Shown piece after piece: positions 35,666-44,671 of a stretch of DNA of 64,000 bases (within the stretch, counting starts at the first letter, position 1; each line of letters begins with the position of its first letter). Source of the stretch: an uncultured Bacteroidaceae bacterium (GTDB lineage: Bacteria; Bacteroidota; Bacteroidia; Bacteroidales; Bacteroidaceae). The DNA lies in the NCBI GenBank assembly GCA_944320955.1, contig CALUJL010000029.1, forward strand, positions 181,595 to 245,594. The letters are read 5' to 3'. The notes beneath the pieces were generated by a model. The model had not been told where the DNA came from, ran no database searches, and was given only the letters and a program-made list of their open reading frames with translations. A program made the position numbers and the translations under genes.

Positions 35666-36238
35666 ATGGATTACCGAGAAGAAATAGAAAAGGCCTGCCG
35701 GGTGCTCCACGAAGGCGGGACGATACTCTACCCGACCGACACGATCTGGGGCATCGGCTGCGACGCGACCAACCCGGAGGCCGTGGCCAAGGTCTACCGG
35801 CTCAAGCACCGCGACGACCACAAGGCGCTGAGCGTACTGGTCGACTCGACGGCAAAGATAGATTTCTACGTGGACACTCCCTCCGACCTGGCATGGGATC
35901 TCATCGAAATGTCCACCCGGCCCCTGACCATCATCTACGACCGGGCGCGCAATCTGGCCCCCAACCTCCTGGCCGAGGACGGCAGCGTAGGCATACGGGT
36001 GACGAACGAACGCTTCTCGCGCGACCTCTGCCGGCACTTCCGCAAGGCCATCGTCTCCACCTCGGCCAACATAAGCGGTGCTCCCTCGCCCCGCTCGTTC
36101 CGGGACATAGACCCCGAACTGATTAAGGCCGTAGACCATGTGGTCCTCTACGGACAGGACCTGGCCGAAAGCACAGGGCGGGCTTCCAGCATAGTCAAGC
36201 TCTTCCACGACGGGCAAGTGCAAATCATCCGCGAATAG
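35666..36238 (+). CDS. L-threonylcarbamoyladenylate synthase (Sua5/YwlC type)
   Basis: This 190-residue enzyme makes threonylcarbamoyl-AMP from threonine, bicarbonate and ATP for the t6A37 modification of ANN-decoding tRNAs. The YrdC fold opens with GGTILYPTDTIWGIGCDA and continues with KVYRLKHRDDHKALSVLVD (KxR..K substrate motif) and STSANISGAPSP. The ATG at 35666 is preferred: the frame extends further up, but only into antisense of the sigma leader. The C-terminal Sua5 domain is absent, which is the normal short form. ClC follows after 9 bp. Confidence 0.93.
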   Translation: MDYREEIEKACRVLHEGGTILYPTDTIWGIGCDATNPEAVAKVYRLKHRDDHKALSVLVDSTAKIDFYVDTPSDLAWDLIEMSTRPLTIIYDRARNLAPNLLAEDGSVGIRVTNERFSRDLCRHFRKAIVSTSANISGAPSPRSFRDIDPELIKAVDHVVLYGQDLAESTGRASSIVKLFHDGQVQIIRE

Positions 36239-36247
36239 CCTCCCGAC

Positions 36248-38044
36248 ATGAAACATCTCGACACCCACAACCTGTTGGACAAGGTAGTCCGGTGGCGCAT
36301 GGCCCACATACCCGACCGACGGTTTATCCTGTTTCTCAGCTTCCTGGTCGGCATCTTCACGGCCCTGGCTGCCTATATCCTGAAGTTGCTGATCCACTTT
36401 TTCCAGCACTTCCTGACCCTCAATTTCTCGCAAGACGGGGCCAACGGGCTCTACCTCGTCTACCCCATCGTCGGCATCCTGCTCTCCGGATGTTTCGTGC
36501 GCTATGTGGTACGCGACGACATCAGCCACGGCGTCACGAAGATACTGTTCGCCATTGCCGGGCGGAAAGGGCGTATCAAACGGCACAATATCTGGTCGTC
36601 CATTTGTGCCAGTTCCGTCACCATAGGCTTCGGCGGTTCGGTAGGAGCAGAGGCGCCGATCGTACTGACGGGGTCTGCCATCGGCTCCAATCTGGGCTCA
36701 CTCTTCCGGATGGACCACAAGACGCTCATGCTGCTCATCGGCTGCGGGGCGGCCGGAGCCGTGGCCGGCATCTTCAAGGCGCCCATTGCCGGGCTATGCT
36801 TCACGCTGGAGGTGTTGATGATAGACCTCACTATGGCCTCGCTGCTGCCCCTGCTGGTGACCTCCGTGACGGCAGCCATACTGTCTTACATCCTCATGGG
36901 GACGGACTCCATCTTCAACTTCAATCTGGACCAGGAGTTCCTGATGCGCCGCATTCCCTATGTCATTTTGCTGGGCATCTTCTGCGGACTCGTCTCCCTC
37001 TACTTTACCCGCGCCATGAACTGGATAGAGGGCATCTTCGGCCGATGGAAGAATCCGTGGAAACGCTTTGCATTGGGGTCGTGCATCCTGAGCGTGCTCA
37101 TTTTCCTGTTCCCCCCGCTTTATGGCGAAGGCTACGACACGATCGAACTGCTCATCAACGGCACTACGCCCGGAGAGTGGGACTCGGTGATGGACAACTC
37201 GCTGTTTTACAACTCCAGTTCCTACCTGCTCCTCTACCTGATGCTGATCGTACTGCTCAAGGTGTTCGCCTCCAGCGCCACCAACGGAGGAGGAGGCTGC
37301 GGCGGTATCTTCGCCCCCAGCCTGTTCCTGGGCTGCATTGCGGGATTCATCTTCTCCCATTTCTGCAACAGCTTCGACTTTACGGTATATTGTCCGGAGA
37401 AGAACTTCGCCCTCATCGGGATGGCCGGCGTCATGAGCGGCGTCATGCACGCGCCGCTCACGGGCATCTTCCTGATAGCCGAACTCACGGGCGGCTACGA
37501 CCTGCTCCTCCCCTTGATGATCTGCTCCGTATGTTCCTACCTGACCATCATCCTCTTCGAGCCGCACAGCATCTACTCCATGCGTCTGGCCAAGAAGGGC
37601 CAACTGCTGACACACCATACGGACAAGAACATGCTGCGCCTGATGACAGTGGACACCGTGCTGGAAAGAAACGAACGCACCATCACGAAGGACACCGACC
37701 TGCGCGAAATCGTCAACCTCATCAGCCGCTTCAACCGGAACGTACTGCCCGTGGTGAATAAGGACAACAACAAACTCATAGGAGTGGTCAACCTCGACGA
37801 CATACGCAACGTCATGTTCCGGCCGGAGCTGTACCACCGCTACACCGCCGAGCAGTTCATGAAACCGATTCCTTTCCCCCTGAGCATCACGGATACGATG
37901 GAACAGGTGATGCACGCCTTCGAAGTGACCAAATCGTGGGAACTTCCCGTGGTGGACGGCGACGGCACTTTCGCAGGCTTCGTCATCAAGTCGAAAATCC
38001 TGGAGACCTACCGGCGGATGCTCATACACTACAGCGAAGACTGA
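36248..38044 (+). CDS. ClC family chloride channel with C-terminal CBS pair
   Basis: A 598-residue membrane protein. About ten to twelve hydrophobic segments span residues 25-440, followed by two CBS domains (about 465-590). The conserved pore segment GSVGAEAPIVLTGSAIGS keeps the gating glutamate. The segment PIAGLCFTLEVLMID has valine where the H+-coupling glutamate (Glu203 of EcClC) of antiporters sits, as in ClC channels. CBS domains suggest control by adenine nucleotides. It lies 9 bp behind the Sua5-type gene and 31 bp before fmt. Functional transport mode is inference. Confidence 0.92.
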   Translation: MKHLDTHNLLDKVVRWRMAHIPDRRFILFLSFLVGIFTALAAYILKLLIHFFQHFLTLNFSQDGANGLYLVYPIVGILLSGCFVRYVVRDDISHGVTKILFAIAGRKGRIKRHNIWSSICASSVTIGFGGSVGAEAPIVLTGSAIGSNLGSLFRMDHKTLMLLIGCGAAGAVAGIFKAPIAGLCFTLEVLMIDLTMASLLPLLVTSVTAAILSYILMGTDSIFNFNLDQEFLMRRIPYVILLGIFCGLVSLYFTRAMNWIEGIFGRWKNPWKRFALGSCILSVLIFLFPPLYGEGYDTIELLINGTTPGEWDSVMDNSLFYNSSSYLLLYLMLIVLLKVFASSATNGGGGCGGIFAPSLFLGCIAGFIFSHFCNSFDFTVYCPEKNFALIGMAGVMSGVMHAPLTGIFLIAELTGGYDLLLPLMICSVCSYLTIILFEPHSIYSMRLAKKGQLLTHHTDKNMLRLMTVDTVLERNERTITKDTDLREIVNLISRFNRNVLPVVNKDNNKLIGVVNLDDIRNVMFRPELYHRYTAEQFMKPIPFPLSITDTMEQVMHAFEVTKSWELPVVDGDGTFAGFVIKSKILETYRRMLIHYSED

Positions 38045-38075
38045 CCACAGAGAAAAACAGAACTGAATATTGGAT

Positions 38076-39044
38076 ATGGATAAGAAAGAACTACGCATCG
38101 TATATATGGGCACGCCGGAATTTGCCGTCGAAAGCCTGAGACAACTGGTAGAGAACGGGTATAATGTGGTGGGGGTCGTCACCATGCCCGACAAGCCGGC
38201 CGGCCGGGGCCAGAAAGTACGCTACTCTCCGGTGAAGGACTACGCCCTGGCACACAATCTACCCCTGCTACAGCCGGCCTCACTCAAGGACGAGACTTTT
38301 CTGGCCGAACTGAAAGCACTAAGAGCCGACCTGCAAATCGTGGTGGCCTTCCGCATGCTGCCCCAATGCGTATGGGGCATGCCGCCGCGGGGGACGTTCA
38401 ATCTGCACGCTTCCCTGCTGCCTAAATACCGGGGAGCCGCCCCGATCAACTGGGCCATCATCAACGGCGAGACGGAAACAGGACTCACGACGTTTTTCCT
38501 GGAGCAGGGAATGGATACGGGCAAGGTTATCCAGCAAGTCCGCGTACCCATCTCGGAGACCGACGATGCCGGCACGCTGCACGACCGTCTCATGACATTG
38601 GGCGGACAGCTGGTGCTGGACACCGTAGAAGCCATTGCCGGCGGGACGGCACAGCCCGTTTCCCAGGCAGACCTTTCCGGATACGGAGAACCGACCCCTG
38701 CGCCCAAGATTTTCAAAGAGACGTGCGTCATAAACTGGGCACAACCGGGCAAGAAGGTCTACGACTTCATCCGCGGCCTTGCCCCCTACCCCGCTGCCCG
38801 CGCTACCGTGGAGAATCAGAAGGGCGAGGCCGTAGAACTCAAGGTCTATGCCTCCCGCTTCTTGCCGGGCGCAACGGGGAGCAAAGCACCGGGCGCTTGG
38901 CACAGCGACGGCAAGACTTTCCTGCGGTTCGCCGTTGCAGACGGCGAAGTGGAACTTCTCTCCATACAACAACCGGGCAAAAAACGCATGGACATCGGAG
39001 ACTTCCTCCGGGGATTCACCCTGTCCCCGGCGAAAAAGGATTAA
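38076..39044 (+). CDS. fmt: Methionyl-tRNA formyltransferase
   Basis: A 322-residue enzyme that formylates initiator Met-tRNA using 10-formyl-THF. RIVYMGTPEFAVESL opens the Rossmann-like fold. The catalytic region NLHASLLPKYRGAAPINWAI carries the conserved His and the SLLP folate motif, with GMDTGKV (catalytic Asp) after it. The C-terminal OB-like domain begins near residue 210. ATG 38076 is preferred over the TTG two codons earlier. Probably co-transcribed with the Sua5-type and clc genes. Confidence 0.96.
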   Translation: MDKKELRIVYMGTPEFAVESLRQLVENGYNVVGVVTMPDKPAGRGQKVRYSPVKDYALAHNLPLLQPASLKDETFLAELKALRADLQIVVAFRMLPQCVWGMPPRGTFNLHASLLPKYRGAAPINWAIINGETETGLTTFFLEQGMDTGKVIQQVRVPISETDDAGTLHDRLMTLGGQLVLDTVEAIAGGTAQPVSQADLSGYGEPTPAPKIFKETCVINWAQPGKKVYDFIRGLAPYPAARATVENQKGEAVELKVYASRFLPGATGSKAPGAWHSDGKTFLRFAVADGEVELLSIQQPGKKRMDIGDFLRGFTLSPAKKD

Positions 39045-39210
39045 GCCTCGGCCTGCGCTTTTCCCTACGTGAATAAAACATCCCGCCACCCCCTTATACC
39101 TTATTATATATAATGATGCCCGCCTTCAACTAAAAGATTTCTGAAAATACTGTCGCACTTTTCTGTTTAGACACTGACAGAATGACATTATCAGCCCGGC
39201 CATTTGCTAT

Positions 39211-39227
39211 TTGGCACGGGCTTTGTT
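39211..39227 (+). promoter_or_regulatory. Sigma-54-like -24/-12 site upstream of dnaK
   Basis: TTGGCACGGGCTTTGTT fits the RpoN pattern TTGGCACG-N4-TTG closely, with TTGT instead of TTGC, 94 bases before the dnaK ATG. No CIRCE element is visible in the 39045-39320 gap. The A-rich run 39290-39315 just before the gene is an ordinary Bacteroidetes ribosome-binding context. Confidence 0.4.
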
Positions 39228-39320
39228 TATAGATTGGCGTATCTGGCTTCCCCCTGCGGGAAGAGAGATGCAGGAAACAACAACCGAATAAAATAACAAA
39301 TAAAATAAGGAATAAACATT

Positions 39321-41249
39321 ATGGGAAAGATTATTGGAATTGACTTAGGTACTACCAACTCTTGCGTTGCCGTATTCGAAGGTAACGAACCGGTAGTCAT
39401 CACAAACAGCGAAGGAAAACGTACGACACCTTCGGTAGTGGCATTCGTAGACGGCGGCGACCGCAAGGTCGGCGATCCGGCAAAGCGGCAAGCCATCACC
39501 AACCCGAAGAAAACGGTGTTCTCCATCAAGCGGTTCATGGGTGAGACATGGGACCAGGTGCAGAAGGAAGTGCAACGCGTCCCCTACTCCGTGGTCAAAG
39601 GCGACAACAACACGCCCCGTGTCGACATAGACGGACGCCTCTATACCCCGCAGGAAATCTCGGCCATGATTCTGCAGAAGATGAAAAAGACGGCCGAAGA
39701 CTATCTGGGACAGGAGGTGACGGAAGCTGTCATCACGGTACCGGCCTACTTCAGCGACTCGCAACGTCAGGCAACCAAGGAAGCCGGACAAATCGCAGGG
39801 CTGGACGTAAAGCGTATCGTCAACGAGCCTACGGCCGCAGCCTTGGCCTACGGTGTGGACAAGGCTGGAAAAGACATGAAGATTGCCGTATTCGACCTGG
39901 GTGGCGGTACATTTGATATTTCCATCCTGGAGTTCGGCAGCGGCGTATTTGAGGTGCTTTCGACAAACGGCGATACCCACCTCGGTGGCGACGACTTCGA
40001 CCAGGTAATCATCGACTGGTTGGCTTCGGAATTCCAGAAAGACGAGAATATAGACCTGCGCAAGGACCCGATGGCCCTGCAACGCTTGAAAGAAGCTGCC
40101 GAAAAGGCCAAGATCGAACTGTCGAGCACGACAAGTACGGAGATCAACCTGCCTTATATTACAGCCATCGACGGTGTGCCCAAGCACTTGGTAAAAACCT
40201 TGACCCGTGCCCAGTTTGAACAATTGGCCCACAACTTGATACAGGCTTGCCTGGAACCCTGTAAGAAAGCCATGAGCGATGCGGGATTGAGCAACTCGGA
40301 TATCGATGAAGTAATCCTCGTAGGTGGTTCGAGCCGTATCCCTGCAGTCCAGAAGTTGGTGGAAGACTTCTTCGGAAAGGTTCCCAGCAAGGGTGTCAAC
40401 CCGGATGAAGTTGTAGCCGTAGGCGCTGCCGTACAAGGTGCCGTCTTGACGGATGAGATCAAAGGTGTTGTGCTGTTGGATGTAACTCCGCTTTCGATGG
40501 GTATTGAAACCCTCGGCGGCGTGATGACAAAGCTGATTGATGCCAACACGACCATTCCTTGCAAGAAGAGCGAAGTATTCTCGACTGCAGCAGATAACCA
40601 GACGGAAGTTACGATTCACGTCCTGCAAGGCGAACGCCCGATGGCAGCCCAGAACAAATCGATCGGCCAATTCAACCTGACCGGCATAGCTCCCGCACGC
40701 CGCGGCGTACCGCAGATTGAGGTATCTTTCGATATCGATGCCAACGGTATCCTGAAGGTTACGGCAAAAGATAAAGCTACGGGCAAGGAACAGCAAATCC
40801 GCATCGAAGCTTCCAGCGGCTTGAGCAAGGAAGAAATCGAGCGGATGAAAGCTGAAGCTGCAGCCAACGCCGAAGCAGATAAGAAGGAACGCGAAAAAAT
40901 CGACAAACTCAACCAGGCTGACAGCATGATTTTCAGTACCGAGAACCAGCTGAAAGAACTGGGAGACAAACTCCCTGCCGATAAGAAAGCGCCCATCGAA
41001 GCTGCTCTCCAGAAGTTGAAAGACGCTCATAAGGCTCAGGACCTTGCTGCTATCGACAGCGCAATCGCCGAACTGAACAGTGCCTTCCAAGCTGCCAGTG
41101 CAGAGATGTACGCCCAGAGCGGTGCCCAAAACGCCAACAGCCAGCAGGCAGGCCCGAACACAAATGCAGGCAACGCCGGTCAACAAAGTGCATCATCCAA
41201 TAAAAATGATGATAACGTACAGGATGCAGACTTTGAGGAGGTCAAGTGA
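39321..41249 (+). CDS. dnaK: Molecular chaperone DnaK (Hsp70)
   Basis: A 642-residue Hsp70. Phosphate loop 1 [14 protein letters not shown] and [15 protein letters not shown] make up the actin-like ATPase. The linker [16 protein letters not shown] (with VVLLD before it) leads into the beta-sandwich peptide-binding domain and a helical lid (from about 510). The C-terminal tail is Gln/Asn/Ser-rich and ends DADFEEVK, typical of the group. grpE and dnaJ are not adjacent. Codon use changes towards less extreme GC, as expected for a highly expressed gene. The acquired island begins behind its terminator. Confidence 0.98.
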   Translation: MGKIIGIDLGTTNSCVAVFEGNEPVVITNSEGKRTTPSVVAFVDGGDRKVGDPAKRQAITNPKKTVFSIKRFMGETWDQVQKEVQRVPYSVVKGDNNTPRVDIDGRLYTPQEISAMILQKMKKTAEDYLGQEVTEAVITVPAYFSDSQRQATKEAGQIAGLDVKRIVNEPTAAALAYGVDKAGKDMKIAVFDLGGGTFDISILEFGSGVFEVLSTNGDTHLGGDDFDQVIIDWLASEFQKDENIDLRKDPMALQRLKEAAEKAKIELSSTTSTEINLPYITAIDGVPKHLVKTLTRAQFEQLAHNLIQACLEPCKKAMSDAGLSNSDIDEVILVGGSSRIPAVQKLVEDFFGKVPSKGVNPDEVVAVGAAVQGAVLTDEIKGVVLLDVTPLSMGIETLGGVMTKLIDANTTIPCKKSEVFSTAADNQTEVTIHVLQGERPMAAQNKSIGQFNLTGIAPARRGVPQIEVSFDIDANGILKVTAKDKATGKEQQIRIEASSGLSKEEIERMKAEAAANAEADKKEREKIDKLNQADSMIFSTENQLKELGDKLPADKKAPIEAALQKLKDAHKAQDLAAIDSAIAELNSAFQAASAEMYAQSGAQNANSQQAGPNTNAGNAGQQSASSNKNDDNVQDADFEEVK

Positions 41250-41282
41250 GACGCATAAGCAAAGACATAACAAAACACTATC

Positions 41283-41325
41283 AAATGGCGTGTAGCTCAA
41301 TGAGTTACACGCCATTTGCATTTTA
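41283..41325 (+). terminator. dnaK terminator
   Basis: A 12-bp stem AAATGGCGTGTA / TACACGCCATTT (41283-41294 with 41306-41317) is followed by GCATTTTAT, 33 bp after the dnaK stop. It marks the last clearly chromosomal feature before the island. Confidence 0.8.
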
Positions 41326-41370
41326 TGGGCTCATGTTTTCTATGTGCTTATTCCCCCTTTTTTTACGGCT

Positions 41371-41392
41371 TTTTTGTTACATGCGTGTAGCA
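41371..41392. repeat. Candidate left attachment repeat
   Basis: This 22-bp segment, starting TTTTTGTTACATG, matches 63931-63952 at 17 of 22 positions in the same orientation. It lies 54 bp behind the dnaK hairpin, upstream of the integrase block, where a left end is expected. Confidence 0.5.
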
Positions 41393-41413
41393 CGACAAAA
41401 ACGTAGGAAAAGC

Positions 41414-41459
41414 CCGACTAAAACCTACTTATTCCTACTAATCCGTACTTAATAGTCGG
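41414..41459. repeat. Inverted CCGACTA/TAGTCGG with internal CCTACT repeats
   Basis: CCGACTA (41414-41420) and TAGTCGG (41453-41459) are inverted around three short repeats of the CCTACTT/CCGTACTT kind. Near the proposed left end these may be integrase or excisionase arm sites. The rest of the 41250-41542 gap holds only the terminator and the attachment repeat. Confidence 0.4.
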
Positions 41460-41542
41460 TGACGTACAGGATACGAAAATGGGCGTTTGAGGGCTGTTTC
41501 AATTTGTTACATGTCACATATTAACTCATAAAAAGCAAAAAG

Positions 41543-42106
41543 ATGCCAAAATTAGGACTTGAAATCAAAAGAAGGTGCGGAATCTGCGGAAAGGTGTTTA
41601 TCATCAAAACGCTCGATAGCCTCTACTGCTGCAAGAAATGCAGTGATGTGGCTTACGCACGTAAGAAGAGAGCAGAAGCTAGGGAAAAGAAACTGGCTTT
41701 GATTGCCAAAAGTGTTCCCAAGGTGAGAGAGTATATCTCCATCAGGGAAGCTGTGGCTATCTATGGTGTTGAACGTGATACGCTGTATCTGATGGTTCGT
41801 CGAGGTCAGATACCCAGCATCAACATTGGTACCAGACTCACAAGGATAAACCGTAAGGATCTGGAGAAGATGTTTGTGAAGCGGCCTATAGCCAAGCACA
41901 TCAAGGAAACGCCTCTGCCAAAGAAGTACAGTCTTGAACCCGAGGACTGCTACACCATCGGAGAAGTCTGCGAGAAATACCACATCAACGATAGTTCTGT
42001 GTGGGCACATGTCAGAAAGTACTCCATCCCCTCTCGTCAAATTGGCAACTATGTGTATGTACCCAAAGAAGAAATTGATAACTTATATAAATCAGAAACA
42101 AAATGA
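41543..42106 (+). CDS. Zinc-ribbon plus double HTH DNA-binding protein of the integration module
   Basis: A 187-residue protein. The N-terminus has a Cys4 ribbon (CGICGKVF ... LYCCKKCSD). It is followed by two HTH_17/excisionase-type helix-turn-helix units (ISIREAVAIYGVERDTLYLMV and YTIGEVCEKYHINDSSVWAHV). Such proteins act as directionality or regulatory factors in Bacteroides elements. The stop overlaps the integrase ATG as ATGA, so the two are co-translated. The exact role, recombination accessory or repressor, cannot be told from sequence. Confidence 0.8.
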   Translation: MPKLGLEIKRRCGICGKVFIIKTLDSLYCCKKCSDVAYARKKRAEAREKKLALIAKSVPKVREYISIREAVAIYGVERDTLYLMVRRGQIPSINIGTRLTRINRKDLEKMFVKRPIAKHIKETPLPKKYSLEPEDCYTIGEVCEKYHINDSSVWAHVRKYSIPSRQIGNYVYVPKEEIDNLYKSETK

Positions 42107-43392
42107 GAAGACCTTTATTGCACACCAAAGTCACGGTTAAGCTTCGTAAGTCGATCTTCCGTGAAGAGTGGTACCTCTACATTGAGTCGTACCCTGTACG
42201 TAATCCGGGTAGCACAAAGCCTAAGAGAGTCATTGAGGCAGTTAACCGCACCATCACTACCCCTATCTGGGATATGACTGCCATCAGCAAGATTGATGAG
42301 GACGGTAACTACAAGTACAAACCTAAGCGGGATTCAAATGGCATCATCCAATGCACATCGCAGTTGGACAAGGAGGCATGTCGATATGCCGACAAGGTAC
42401 GTGCCTTGCGTCAGCAGGAGTACGACACCGCCGTAGTTTATTCCGATAGAGAGCAGGAAATGATTGCTCAGAACGAACGCGGCGAACAGGATTTCATTGC
42501 ATACTTCAACAGCATTATTTACAAGTGTCATCCTAACAGCTCTGACTCTATCATCGTCAACTGGACTCGTGTAGGTAAATTGCTGTCCATCTACTCTAAA
42601 GAAAAGCCCATCCCGTTCAAGACAATCTCAGCAAAACTACTTGAAGACATAAAGCTGTTCATGCTCTCTGCTCCACAGGGAGGTAACAAAGGTGGTACTC
42701 TCTCGCAAAACTCTGCCGCTACATATTTCTCTATTGTAAAGGCAGGTTTGCATCGTGCATTCATTGACGAATACCTTACTGTTGACATCGCAGCCAAGGT
42801 GAAAGGCATTCCTGATGTGAAAGTCAAGCGAGAAACATTGACACTTGAAGAAGCAGAAACATTGGCCAAGACTCCTTGTGAGAATGAAGTATTGAAGCGT
42901 GCCTTCTTCTTTGCTGTACTCACTGGTATCCGTCTGTGTGACATTCATGATCTTACATGGGGCGAAATAACTCAAACAGGGAGTGGATGGCGAGTGGACT
43001 TCACCCAGCGAAAGACACATGTGGTGGATTATCTCCCTATCAACGAACAGGCCTACTCCCTTTGCGGAGAACGTAGAGAACCAAATCAGCGTGTATTTGA
43101 AGGACTGACTGGTTCGTCTTGGATTTCTCGTCCATTGAAGAAATGGATTGAAGCATCGGGCATCAAGAAGCATATCACATTCCATTGCAGCCGTCACACC
43201 TTCGCAACTCTGCAACTCGAACGTGATACCGACATCTATACCATTAAAGGAATGCTTGGACATACGAATGTAAAGACCACTCAGATTTATGCTCACATTG
43301 TTGATAAGAGTAAGCGTAATGCTGCCGATGTCATCCATATTGAGAATCTTACTCCCACCAATGATAACGTAGAAAGTGTTCCTGCTATCTGA
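42103..43392 (+). CDS. Tyrosine recombinase (integrase)
   Basis: A 429-residue site-specific recombinase. The N-terminal arm-binding and SAM-like domains cover about 1-245. The catalytic domain has Arg277 (GIRLCDI), the HxxR pair His361/Arg364 (HCSRHTFATLQ), His387 (MLGHTNVKTTQ) and the nucleophile Tyr396, all intact. It belongs with Bacteroides element integrases. It overlaps the HTH gene and is closed by a good terminator. Expected to cut at the proposed core repeats and insert the element behind dnaK. Confidence 0.94.
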   Translation: MRRPLLHTKVTVKLRKSIFREEWYLYIESYPVRNPGSTKPKRVIEAVNRTITTPIWDMTAISKIDEDGNYKYKPKRDSNGIIQCTSQLDKEACRYADKVRALRQQEYDTAVVYSDREQEMIAQNERGEQDFIAYFNSIIYKCHPNSSDSIIVNWTRVGKLLSIYSKEKPIPFKTISAKLLEDIKLFMLSAPQGGNKGGTLSQNSAATYFSIVKAGLHRAFIDEYLTVDIAAKVKGIPDVKVKRETLTLEEAETLAKTPCENEVLKRAFFFAVLTGIRLCDIHDLTWGEITQTGSGWRVDFTQRKTHVVDYLPINEQAYSLCGERREPNQRVFEGLTGSSWISRPLKKWIEASGIKKHITFHCSRHTFATLQLERDTDIYTIKGMLGHTNVKTTQIYAHIVDKSKRNAADVIHIENLTPTNDNVESVPAI

Positions 43393-43414
43393 TTTCTACC
43401 TGCTTTATCGGGTT

Positions 43415-43443
43415 GAGCCTCCGAGTTTTCGGGGGCTTTTTTA
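43415..43443 (+). terminator. Integrase terminator
   Basis: GAGCCTCCGA-GTTTT-CGGGGGCTTTTTT: a 9-10 bp stem with a T tract, 23 bp after the integrase stop. The following 43444-43679 is AT-rich and probably carries the promoter of the next operon, though no clean consensus is seen. Confidence 0.88.
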
Positions 43444-43679
43444 TGTCATTACCCTTCCTTATTTGCATGTTTTCATCACCTTTTGTTTTGTTGTTATAAA
43501 GCTCTGTCTATGAGGTTTATAGTATGATTTTTGCTGCAAAATCATACTCAAATCTTAAGCAATTATAATATCGATCTGTTGAAACTCGAATTTTATGGCT
43601 GTTCGTAAAATAGTGACTTACTTTGCATTGCCATTCAACGAAAAAAGGCATAAAATTCAATTCAAAAAAATATAAGTAT

Positions 43680-44045
43680 ATGACCGAAACATTTCAGGTA
43701 AAATCGTTGGAGGAGATGCCAAGAGCATTGACCTACCTCATTGAAAAAGTTGACAGTCTTCAGGAGACAGTCAACACACTGCGACACAAACAGCAGGCCA
43801 GTGAATTACCTCGATGGATGAACATCGATGAGCTTTGTGCTTATCACCCCAGTCATCCCAAGAAGCAGACTGTCTATGAATGGGTATCTAAGAAGACAAT
43901 TCCCTATCATAAGATGACCAAGGGACTTATGTTCCTACAGTCGGAAATAGATGAGTGGCTAAAGAAGGGCGCTCAGAAGTCCGAGGAAGATCTTATGCGT
44001 GAAGCCCGTGAATTTGTTCTTTCAAAGAAAGGGAAAGAAGTATGA
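43680..44045 (+). CDS. Excisionase-like helix-turn-helix protein
   Basis: A 121-residue protein. An N-terminal coiled coil (LIEKVDSLQETVNTLRHK) precedes a winged HTH of the HTH_17/Xis type (WMNIDELCAYHPSHPKKQTVYEWVSKK ... HKMTKGLMFLQSEIDEWLK). Small proteins of this kind between int and prm genes take part in excision of NBU elements. ATG 43680 is preferred because the frame upstream only extends into AT-rich non-coding DNA. It overlaps the next gene by 4 bp (ATGA). Confidence 0.82.
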   Translation: MTETFQVKSLEEMPRALTYLIEKVDSLQETVNTLRHKQQASELPRWMNIDELCAYHPSHPKKQTVYEWVSKKTIPYHKMTKGLMFLQSEIDEWLKKGAQKSEEDLMREAREFVLSKKGKEV

Positions 44046-44671
44046 TGCAAGACTACGCAACCGATTTCTGGCGCGGTATGGACGACCTGCATGGATTCTC
44101 CTTTTACCGAAACCCCATTCAGAATATCGAGCCATGCCGTGCCATCACGGTGGTTGATGTCTATCGCTATCTTGTCGGTCACTATGCCAAGCCGCAGACC
44201 GACACACTCCGCTCATTGACATCACCCACAGAAGCTAAGAAGTACAAGGCAACGCACTTTGACTACTGTACTTTTTCGGGATTGTTTCGCAAGCGAAATG
44301 AGAAAGAGCTGATTCAGCACTCAGGTTTGTTGTGCCTCGATTTTGATCATGTCGGAAATCCCGACAGGTTCAAAGAGCAACTGCTAAAGCACGACTACTT
44401 CGATACGGAACTGATGTTCACGAGTCCCTCTGGCGATGGCGTGAAGTGGATTATCCCCATCGACTTGAAAGGCTGGGAACATTCCCGCTATTTCAAGGCT
44501 GTAGCCAACTGCATTGAGTCAACTGGATTACCTCCTGTGGATAAATCGGGAAGCGATGTGGCTCGTTCCTGCTTCCTGCCCTACGACCCACAGGCATACA
44601 TTAACCCTAAATACTCGGAATATGTCGAAGAAAATATTTTCCGCCCAAGAATGGGAGAATGTCCCTTCTAA
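44042..44671 (+). CDS. BT4734/BF3469-type primase-like protein (N-terminal half of a primase module)
   Basis: A 209-residue protein of the VirE-N/BT4734-like group related to archaeo-eukaryotic primases. The metal-site pattern LLCLDFDHVGNPD and the segment FTSPSGDGVKWIIPI are the recognisable blocks, with SGSDVARSCFLPYDP behind them. In many Bacteroides elements this domain is fused to the DUF3987 protein; here it is separate and overlaps that gene by 50 bp in a different frame. Likely role: priming or replication of the excised circle. Confidence 0.82.
   Translation: MMQDYATDFWRGMDDLHGFSFYRNPIQNIEPCRAITVVDVYRYLVGHYAKPQTDTLRSLTSPTEAKKYKATHFDYCTFSGLFRKRNEKELIQHSGLLCLDFDHVGNPDRFKEQLLKHDYFDTELMFTSPSGDGVKWIIPIDLKGWEHSRYFKAVANCIESTGLPPVDKSGSDVARSCFLPYDPQAYINPKYSEYVEENIFRPRMGECPF

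Noticed and set aside
41283..41317. Hairpin GGCGTGTAGCTCAATGAG read as part of a tRNA
   Set aside because: It contains a D-arm-like string, but no cloverleaf can be built; it is a simple 12-bp terminator stem after dnaK.
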